From: Anaerolineae bacterium
GTDB lineage: Bacteria > Chloroflexota > Anaerolineae > 4572-78 > J111
DNA: 11,864 nucleotides
Assembly (NCBI GenBank): GCA_020433835.1
Contig: JAGRBY010000084.1
Coordinates: 1 to 11,864 of the forward strand
Reading direction: 5' to 3'
Position 1 is the stretch's first letter; each line of letters starts with the position of its first letter. Shown in pieces: positions 6,988-11,864 of this stretch. The notes below the pieces were generated by a model. The model had not been told where the DNA came from. It made no database searches and saw nothing but the letters and a program-made list of their open reading frames with translations. The position numbers and the translations under genes were made by a program.

Positions 6988-7403
6988 ACGCGACTCTTGA
7001 ATAAGATTAATGTGTTGCCCTGGGGGGTATCAAACTGATAATCGACACGGTCAATTAAATTGTAGATAAAAAACATGCCCATTCCCCGTCGATTTCGCTC
7101 CTCTAGCGGGGCAGTTGGATCGAGCCGGGGAATTTGATCGGGGCTAAACGGTTGACCTTGATCGGTAATAGAGATTTGCAATCCTTCTGATTGGGCGATG
7201 CAGGCAATGTAAATTTGTCCGTTACCCTCTCCGCCATAAGCATGCTCAATAATGTTGGTACAGGCTTCATCAACGGCCATCTGTACAGCGTAGACCGCTT
7301 TTGCATCTAAACCAGCCTGATCGGCAGCTTCTGCGACAAAATCACCAATTTGAGCCAAATTTTTAAAATAGCCTGAAACGGTAAGGGTTTGGAGACGGGT
7401 CAT
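6984..7403 (-). CDS. RsbW/SpoIIAB-like anti-sigma factor serine kinase (HATPase_c_2)
   Basis: A 139-residue GHKL ATPase of the anti-sigma kinase family. The N-box is VDEACTNIIEHAY (44-56), the G1 box DQGQPF (81-86) and the G2 box RRGMGMFFI (105-113); length is typical. Such kinases bind a sigma factor or another partner and phosphorylate a STAS-domain antagonist. The matching STAS gene lies immediately upstream, 36 bp away, forming a two-protein partner-switch module. No sigma factor or PP2C phosphatase gene is visible in the window, so the controlled partner is unknown. The ATG at 7403 has no convincing SD, so translation may depend on coupling. It overlaps the phosphoesterase gene by 4 bp. 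Confidence 0.9.
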   Translation of the reverse strand: MTRLQTLTVSGYFKNLAQIGDFVAEAADQAGLDAKAVYAVQMAVDEACTNIIEHAYGGEGNGQIYIACIAQSEGLQISITDQGQPFSPDQIPRLDPTAPLEERNRRGMGMFFIYNLIDRVDYQFDTPQGNTLILFKSRV

Positions 7404-7439
7404 TGAAACTCAAATTATGCTAACACTAGGGAATATGCT

Positions 7440-7775
7440 TTAAAAGTCACCCACGGCCTCAATTTCGCTAGCATATATCTTAAAAAGTGGTGTCAGGCCA
7501 GCTAAATCTAAAACTTCAGAAACGCGCTTGGGGACTTCAGCCAAAACCAACTCACCGCGATACAACTTTTTGCAGGTATTCTGAGTGGCAATCAGTTCGC
7601 CCAGTCCGGCGCTGGAGATAAAGGTTACTTCCTTCAAGTTGAGCACAATTTTGTAACGCCCGTTTCCGGTAATACCGGCCAATGCCTCGGCCAGCGTTTT
7701 AACGGTTGAAGTGTCGATACGCCCTTTGGCGACCACCACATCACAGCGACGGTGTTGTTTCGTTTCGACTATCAT
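7440..7775 (-). CDS. STAS-domain anti-sigma factor antagonist (RsbV/SpoIIAA-like)
   Basis: A 111-residue single STAS domain. The segment VTFISSAGLGELI (50-62) aligns with the SpoIIAA motif around its phosphorylated serine, making S55 the likely target of the adjacent kinase. I chose the ATG at 7775 rather than an in-frame start at 7838. It has a strong SD AGGGGAGGG (7794-7786), it gives the usual domain length, and the probable promoter has its -10 box on top of the longer start, so that start would not be transcribed. It is the first gene of a four-gene unit running through the kinase, the phosphoesterase and the dehydratase. Confidence 0.9.
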   Translation of the reverse strand: MIVETKQHRRCDVVVAKGRIDTSTVKTLAEALAGITGNGRYKIVLNLKEVTFISSAGLGELIATQNTCKKLYRGELVLAEVPKRVSEVLDLAGLTPLFKIYASEIEAVGDF

Positions 7776-7837
7776 GTATGTTATACCCTCCCCTAAATCC
7801 AATCGATGCTCAATAATTTGTAGATTACAAGCGGGCA

Positions 7838-7866
7838 ATTATAACATCAGCAGGGCCGGATCACAA
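7838..7866 (-). promoter_or_regulatory. Probable sigma70-like promoter of the STAS-kinase operon
   Basis: On the - strand the -35-like box is TTGTGA (7866-7861, 4 of 6) and the -10 box TATAAT (7843-7838, perfect), with a 17-bp spacer. A start near 7831 would give a leader of about 55 nt before the ATG at 7775. The promoter lies just downstream of the mobA stop at 7890. Confidence 0.6.
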
Positions 7867-7889
7867 GCAACTCCACACCTTGTGGTTGG

Positions 7890-8486
7890 TTACGATGATA
7901 TTTGCCTGGCGATTTTCTGAACCTGCTCCCATTCTTCTGGCGTATTCATATTGACAAATGCGTATAAATGGGGATCAAATTTTTCTATGGCTGGGCGTTC
8001 GATGTAACGAACTGTCACCTCATCAAAAAAACCTATGATTTTTAGTCTATTTTTAAGCAACCGCGCTTCAATGGGGGCCAGACAAGCCTTGCTGTAAACA
8101 GCGTGCATGGTCTCCGGCTGGGGCGGGTTGATGACAGGCGCGACGACATCGGCACTATCAGCCAGATTTATGAGGTACTGCAAAAGATCGGCGTTCAAAA
8201 AAGGCATATCGCAGGCAACAACCAAAACGTGCGGATGCCGGGCCTCATGGATGGCTGTAAAAAGGCCCCCTAAGGCCGCTTTATCAGGATAAATATCATT
8301 CACCATCCGCAGTCCGTATTGTTGATACCGGTCTGATGTATTGGTACTAATAAAAACATCATCAGTGAGCGGCTGCACGCACTCTAATACGCGTTCGATA
8401 ACCGGCTTGCCACCGACCTCTAAAAATGCTTTATCTTGCCCCATACGCTTGCTTTGCCCGCCGGCCAAAACTGCAATACTAACCAA
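7890..8486 (-). CDS. mobA: Molybdenum cofactor guanylyltransferase MobA
   Basis: A 198-residue nucleotidyltransferase. LAGGQSKRMGQDK (7-19) is the GTP-binding signature, ACDMPF (91-96) holds the metal-binding Asp93, and FVNMNTPEEW near the C terminus is a typical MobA ending. The enzyme transfers GMP from GTP to molybdopterin cofactor to make the guanine dinucleotide form used by DMSO-reductase-family enzymes. A start at TTG 8486 is chosen because it places the signature at the expected distance and has the SD GAGG 7 bases upstream. No other molybdenum cofactor genes are in the window. CofC or other nucleotidyltransferases of this fold are less likely given the motif set. Confidence 0.9.
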   Translation of the reverse strand: MVSIAVLAGGQSKRMGQDKAFLEVGGKPVIERVLECVQPLTDDVFISTNTSDRYQQYGLRMVNDIYPDKAALGGLFTAIHEARHPHVLVVACDMPFLNADLLQYLINLADSADVVAPVINPPQPETMHAVYSKACLAPIEARLLKNRLKIIGFFDEVTVRYIERPAIEKFDPHLYAFVNMNTPEEWEQVQKIARQISS

Positions 8487-8520
8487 GGTATTACCTCACA
8501 AATTTCTAGGCTTAAAACTC

Positions 8521-8558
8521 AAAAAGCCCGGGTATGAACAGTTAACCACGAGCTTTTT
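8521..8558 (-). terminator. Intrinsic terminator downstream of acpP
   Basis: On the - strand AAAAAGCTCG (8558-8549) pairs with CGGGCTTTTT (8530-8521) over 10 bp with one U-G wobble, around an 18-nt loop, and is followed by GAGTTTT. On the + strand the same pair would be a mismatch, so the structure suits - strand RNA. It would separate acpP from mobA. Confidence 0.55.
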
Positions 8559-8564
8559 AGAAAC

Positions 8565-8605
8565 AAGGACTTACTGAAACCAACCACAAGTCCTTAATAT
8601 TAAGG
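8565..8605 (-). repeat. Overlapping inverted repeats between acpP and mobA
   Basis: AAGGACTT (8565-8572) and AAGTCCTT (8588-8595) form an 8-bp stem with a 15-nt loop. The second arm overlaps a 14-bp perfect palindrome, CCTTAATATTAAGG (8592-8605), so only one structure can form at a time. On the - strand the first stem is followed by GTTTCT and could act as a weak first terminator for acpP. Confidence 0.45.
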
Positions 8606-8643
8606 GATTGTACGGTGCTACTAATCAGGAAGAAGGTAATAAT

Positions 8644-8886
8644 CTAAGCCTGATTTGTGTGCATATATTCAACGGCTTCGCCAACAGTGGTAATTTTCTG
8701 AGCTTCTTCGTCAGAAATTTCGCCGCCAAATTCTTCTTCAAAAGCCATGATCAACTCAACCAAATCGAGTGAGTCGGCTTCCAAATCATCGCGGAAGCTG
8801 GCTTCCATAGTCACATCATCCTCATCAGCGCCAAGTTGTTCAACAACAATGGCCTTGATCTTTTCAAACACTTCGTCTTTAGTCAT
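8644..8886 (-). CDS. acpP: Acyl carrier protein
   Basis: An 80-residue, very acidic acyl carrier protein. [12 protein letters not shown] is the phosphopantetheine attachment motif, with Ser39 carrying the prosthetic group. The four-helix pattern and length are standard. It carries growing acyl chains in fatty acid synthesis in the cytoplasm. The ATG is preceded by SD AAAGGAG (8904-8898) at a long spacing of about 11 bases. The gene stands alone, with its own promoter and terminator and without fab genes beside it. A carrier for a secondary pathway cannot be excluded, but the sequence looks like ordinary AcpP. Confidence 0.94.
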   Translation of the reverse strand: MTKDEVFEKIKAIVVEQLGADEDDVTMEASFRDDLEADSLDLVELIMAFEEEFGGEISDEEAQKITTVGEAVEYMHTNQA

Positions 8887-8938
8887 TAGAAATTATTCTC
8901 CTTTAGGTTTTTAGGTTTGCCGAGTGCTTATCCGACAA

Positions 8939-8967
8939 ATATTAGCGCATTTTACTTATGCTGGCAA
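8939..8967 (-). promoter_or_regulatory. Sigma70-like promoter of acpP
   Basis: On the - strand the -35 box is TTGCCA (8967-8962, 5 of 6) and the -10 box TAATAT (8944-8939, 4 of 6), with a 17-bp spacer. Transcription would start near 8932, leaving a short leader before the SD of acpP. Confidence 0.55.
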
Positions 8968-9089
8968 AAGACGCAACTTGGACAATAAGCCCAATATGCT
9001 ATCCGCAACAGAAAAGCACTATGGTAAAAAACACCGTACGCTAAGGAAAGTTGCGAGAAACTATGCTCAAATTGTCACTAATTTCACAA

Positions 9090-9182
9090 AGAACCCCGAT
9101 TTTTGCCTAAATGGTAAGTATGTTGCCCAATTTAGCCCAAAAATAAGCCTTTGTGAGTCTCCTGAAGAAAAACCGGGGTTCT
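9090..9182. repeat. Imperfect 15-bp inverted repeat with 63-bp centre
   Basis: AGAACCCCGATTTTT (9090-9104) and AAAAACCGGGGTTCT (9168-9182) pair over 15 positions with a single difference, which is a G-U pair in - strand RNA and an A/C mismatch in + strand RNA. The arms resemble the AACCCCGGTTTCT-type palindromes that recur as dispersed repeats in some cyanobacterial and Chloroflexota genomes. The whole could be a MITE- or REP-like unit or a hairpin element in an untranslated region. No flanking target duplication is evident. Confidence 0.5.
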
Positions 9183-9275
9183 CATGATTGCCAATAATTT
9201 CACGAGGTTGGTTTGTATGTTTGGCCGCTTTTGTCTATCATTTAAGAAAATAAGCTAACTTTTTTTGAGACCATT

Positions 9276-10379
9276 ATGACCACAATTATGCTCATCTTTA
9301 CCATGGCCCTTTTCTTTGGCAGTGTTGGAACCCCCCTGGCCCGCAAAGCAGCCATTAAATCAGGGTTTATTGCCGCACCCAAGGCTGATAGAGCCCATCA
9401 GGAACCTACGGCACTTATGGGCGGGTTAGCTATTTACGCAGCTGCTATCATTGCTTTGTTAATTATTATATTTATTAGTGCCCTCATCGGCAACGTTTTT
9501 CGCCTGGGTGAATTTGCCAGCATCATTATCGCCGCCTCGCTGATGGCTGCTCTGGGATTGTGGGACGATCGCAAAGCTTTACCGCCGTGGTTAAAACTGA
9601 TTGCGCAACTAATCCCGGCGGTTATTGTTTTTATGGCCGGTGTAAGAGTCAGCAGCCTGCCGGTGCCAGCTACTGCATTTTGGGGAAATATGATCCGATT
9701 TGTAGTCACCCTGGCCTGGATACTCTATATTACCAATGCTCTCAATTTTTTAGATAATGCCGATGGCATCGCCGCTATGACCAGCGCCACCACAAGTGCC
9801 AGTTTTTTGCTTATCGCCGTTTTGAATGGCCAGCAGTTGGTTTCTGTGTTAGCCGCAGCCGTGTTAGGAGCCAGTTTAGGCTTTGCTCGCTACAATTTGC
9901 CGTTACCTAAAAGCACTATCTTTATGGGCGACTCCGGATCATTATTCTTAGGGTTTCTCTTAGCTGTATTGGGTATAAAAATTCGAATTCCCGGCAATGC
10001 GCCTGAAATCACCTGGATGGTGCCGATCATTGTTCTGGCTCTGCCTATTTTTGATACGGCCCTGGTCTATATTTCGCGAACGCGGCGAGGGCAATCGTTT
10101 TTTAAGGGGGGTGTCGATCACAGCACCCATCGCTTGAGCCGCTATGGACTGGATAAGTTATCTGTGGCGCTAGCCGTCAGTTTAATTAATGGCGCGTTGG
10201 GACTTGTGGCTATTTTTGTTACCCAAGCATCCAAGTCCGAAGCGTATGTGGTGGGGATATCATTGGTGGGATTGGCACTCTATGCATTGTGGCAGCTTGA
10301 ATTCAAAGCGTCATTTTGGTTTAGAACCGGTAAAGAACCCGTTCAACTCAACCCCGTAAGTGCCGAAGGGAAAAGCTAA
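9276..10379 (+). CDS. Polyprenyl-phosphate GlcNAc/HexNAc-1-phosphate transferase (WecA/TagO/MraY family)
   Basis: A 367-residue integral membrane protein with about ten hydrophobic helices. The family motifs are in order: ADRAHQEPTALMGG (37-50) at the first cytoplasmic loop, GLWDDRK (94-100) with the Asp pair D97/D98, NALNFLDNADGIAA (154-167), FMGDSG (216-221) and FDTALV...GGVDHSTHRL (259-287), the GxDHxxHRL motif of the WecA/TagO group. This fits transfer of a HexNAc-1-phosphate from a UDP-sugar to undecaprenyl phosphate, the first step of cell-surface polysaccharide or teichoic-acid-like glycan synthesis. MraY is less likely because the motif endings are WecA-like and no mur genes adjoin. 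The ATG at 9276 lacks a good SD; an in-frame ATG five codons in (9288) is the alternative. It stands alone and ends at a bidirectional terminator. Confidence 0.92.
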   Translation: MTTIMLIFTMALFFGSVGTPLARKAAIKSGFIAAPKADRAHQEPTALMGGLAIYAAAIIALLIIIFISALIGNVFRLGEFASIIIAASLMAALGLWDDRKALPPWLKLIAQLIPAVIVFMAGVRVSSLPVPATAFWGNMIRFVVTLAWILYITNALNFLDNADGIAAMTSATTSASFLLIAVLNGQQLVSVLAAAVLGASLGFARYNLPLPKSTIFMGDSGSLFLGFLLAVLGIKIRIPGNAPEITWMVPIIVLALPIFDTALVYISRTRRGQSFFKGGVDHSTHRLSRYGLDKLSVALAVSLINGALGLVAIFVTQASKSEAYVVGISLVGLALYALWQLEFKASFWFRTGKEPVQLNPVSAEGKS

Positions 10380-10389
10380 GGTTTCAAAC

Positions 10390-10423
10390 AAAAAGGCTCA
10401 TGCCATACACCGTGAGCCTTTTT
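10390..10423. terminator. Bidirectional intrinsic terminator between convergent genes
   Basis: AAAAAGGCTCA (10390-10400) and TGAGCCTTTTT (10413-10423) form a perfect 11-bp stem with a 12-nt loop and A/T tracts on both sides. It serves the transferase gene ending at 10379 and the convergent histidine kinase gene ending at 10443. Confidence 0.92.
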
Positions 10424-10442
10424 CGTAGTAACCAATTGGCTA

Positions 10443-11864
10443 CTAAATTCCGTTTTCGACTATCGGAATAGCCAATGTAAATGTACTCCCTTTTTCGGGC
10501 TGACTCTCAACCCATACTTGTCCGCCGTGCTGTTCGGCAATGGTTTTTACAATGGCTAACCCCAGACCGGTTCCGGGGATATCATCCACTTCCGAGCGTG
10601 CCCGATAAAACTTCTCGAAGACACGCGGCAAATCTTTAGCCGAAAGCCCCGGTCCATTATCCGTAACAGAAACAACCGCCTGATCGTGATCGTTCCTGGC
10701 CAAATTTATACTCACTCTGCCGCCCGATGGGGTGTATTTAATCGCATTATCAACCAGGTTACTCACAGCCCTAATCAGCAGAACCGCATTCCCTTGAATA
10801 AACAGACTATCATCGGCCCTGTCCATAATAAGGTCGATTTCTTTTGAGGAGGCCAATGGTCGAAGAGTGCCAATACTGGAAAGGACAATCGACTCAAAGT
10901 CGACATCCTCAACCTTTAACTCTTCCAACCTTTCCAGTCGGCTAAGTTCCAATAGATCCTCGATCAGTGATTTCATCAGGTTGGCGGCCCGCGTCATACC
11001 GTCCAAATCTTCCTCTTGACGGGTGGTGATGGGGCCATCCATACGGACCAACTCTATATACCCTTTAACGGTAGCCAGCGGCGTGCGCAGATCGTGCGTA
11101 AAAGCCGTCACAAAATCGCGCTTGAGTTGATCAAGTGCCTTAAACGCACTAATATCCTGCAAAACAGTTACCTGCCCCATTTCAGGAATTTCGACAACGT
11201 TGGCCCACATTGTTCGGCCATCCGGCAACGGTATTTCCCCGGAAGACGGTGTGTTGGGCGAGAGGATTTTAAGCAGCTCTTGGTTCTCGGTCAGCTCGAT
11301 AAGGGGCTGATTGGGGGCGGGTTCGCGCTTTAAACCCAAAATTTCTCGCGCTGCGGGATTTAAGAGCAGCGTTTCGTTAGCCGAGTTTGTCACCAAAACG
11401 GCGTCCTGCGTACCGTTGATAATAGCCGACAGTTTAATGCGCTCTTGTTCTGTCTGCCTAAAGAGTTGAGCATTTTCCAGCGCGATAGCCGCCTGACCGG
11501 CAATAGCCTCCAACAGCGGCAAATCGGCTGCCTTGAATTGGTTCGGTTCATCCTGCACCAGAGTCAACACGCCAATAATCCGCTGGCGACGGCGCAACGG
11601 GGTGCTGATGACCGAGCGAACATCGTAGGGCTGGTTCGCATAAACCAGCCAGCGTTCATCCAGGCGCGTATCATGGATAACATCACCACGACCGTTTTTA
11701 AGCACCCATCCGGCAAATCCGTCGGTGAGAATGCTGCCAACGATACTGGCCGCCCGCTCACGGCTTAAATCTTCCTGTTGTAAGATATAGGCCACAACGC
11801 GATCTTGCTGGTCAAGCAACATCACGCTGCCGGTGGTCGCATTGAGGTGGGCCACAGTTAGATC
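10443..11864 (-). CDS. Sensor histidine kinase, GAF-PAS-HisKA-HATPase (5' truncated)
   Basis: The frame runs open to the window edge (DLT before the GTG at 11855), so the true start lies outside; numbering here is from that GTG. The visible part begins inside a GAF domain (1-130, with NATTGSVMLLD and RRRQRIIGVLTLV). A PAS-like domain follows (about 140-235), then a HisKA dimerisation helix with FTHDLRTPLATVKGY (phospho-acceptor H254). The HATPase_c domain has the N-box NLVDNAIKYTP (366-376), G1 box DNGPGL (399-404) and G2 box GTGLGLAIVKTIAEQHGG (428-445). No membrane segment is visible, so it may be a soluble sensor unless one lies upstream. No response regulator is adjacent within the window, and the 3' side is closed by a terminator, so any partner gene is upstream or elsewhere. 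The signal sensed cannot be read from the sequence. Confidence 0.94.
   Translation of the reverse strand, partial: DLTVAHLNATTGSVMLLDQQDRVVAYILQQEDLSRERAASIVGSILTDGFAGWVLKNGRGDVIHDTRLDERWLVYANQPYDVRSVISTPLRRRQRIIGVLTLVQDEPNQFKAADLPLLEAIAGQAAIALENAQLFRQTEQERIKLSAIINGTQDAVLVTNSANETLLLNPAAREILGLKREPAPNQPLIELTENQELLKILSPNTPSSGEIPLPDGRTMWANVVEIPEMGQVTVLQDISAFKALDQLKRDFVTAFTHDLRTPLATVKGYIELVRMDGPITTRQEEDLDGMTRAANLMKSLIEDLLELSRLERLEELKVEDVDFESIVLSSIGTLRPLASSKEIDLIMDRADDSLFIQGNAVLLIRAVSNLVDNAIKYTPSGGRVSINLARNDHDQAVVSVTDNGPGLSAKDLPRVFEKFYRARSEVDDIPGTGLGLAIVKTIAEQHGGQVWVESQPEKGSTFTLAIPIVENGI

Larger units (their letters stand above)
8887..9275. other. 389-bp intergenic region between divergent acpP and transferase genes
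   Basis: It holds the acpP promoter near 8939-8967, an imperfect long inverted repeat (9090-9182) and a weak candidate promoter for the rightward gene: TTGTAT (9213-9218) and TATCAT (9236-9241), 17-bp spacer. An 87-codon + strand frame at 8924-9187 covers the inverted repeat, has no SD and no family resemblance, and is judged non-coding. Confidence 0.5.

Noticed and set aside
7776..7838. N-terminal extension of the STAS protein from an upstream start
   Set aside because: The -10 box of the likely promoter covers that start, the strong SD lies before the ATG at 7775, and STAS proteins normally begin near there.
7868..7888. Small inverted repeat CCACA/TGTGG just after mobA as a terminator
   Set aside because: Only 5 bp of stem, a 3-nt loop and no T-tract on the - strand; too weak to call.
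8924..9187. 87-codon + strand frame between acpP and the transferase gene
   Set aside because: No SD, odd composition, runs through the long inverted repeat and overlaps the acpP promoter; no family resemblance.

Overview
The window looks like a chromosomal segment of a free-living, probably environmental bacterium of moderate G+C content. The gene set (a PrkA/YhbH/SpoVR operon without other sporulation genes, an RsbW/STAS partner-switch pair, an FmdB-type zinc ribbon, a WecA/TagO-type transferase and a GAF-PAS histidine kinase) and the style of the intergenic DNA are compatible with Chloroflexota (Anaerolineae-like). That assignment is inference from protein style only, because there is no rRNA or other marker gene here. 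No mobile element, CRISPR array or tRNA was seen.

Region 1 (1-4362, + strand): the 3' end of prkA is followed by yhbH and spoVR, the conserved stress or starvation operon (yeaG-yeaH-ycgB in E. coli). yhbH and spoVR abut exactly. A nested hairpin lies between prkA and yhbH. A good sigma70-like promoter then drives an unrecognised 189-aa protein gene and a small FmdB-family zinc-ribbon gene.

Region 2 (4363-4755): this 393-bp stretch lacks a conventional gene but is highly structured. A strong bidirectional terminator closes region 1. On the - strand there is what looks like a complete miniature transcription unit: a near-consensus promoter, a Shine-Dalgarno (SD) site that matches the full 16S 3' tail, a 17-codon ORF, mutually exclusive SD/anti-SD pairings and an intrinsic terminator. 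This is the most interesting element in the window and I do not recognise it.

Region 3 (4756-8886, - strand): a promoter at about 7838-7866 appears to drive a tight four-gene unit: STAS anti-anti-sigma factor, RsbW-like kinase, membrane-anchored metallophosphoesterase, PLP-dependent threonine/serine dehydratase. The last three overlap or nearly touch. The phosphoesterase lacks the usual GNH(D/E) motif. Upstream are mobA, with a TTG start and a good SD, and a stand-alone acyl carrier protein gene with its own promoter and terminator.

Region 4 (8887-11864): a 389-bp intergenic stretch holds the acpP promoter and a long imperfect inverted repeat. A + strand polyprenyl-phosphate GlcNAc-1-phosphate-type transferase gene follows. 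It converges, across a bidirectional terminator, on a - strand sensor histidine kinase (GAF-PAS-HisKA-HATPase) whose 5' end lies outside the window.
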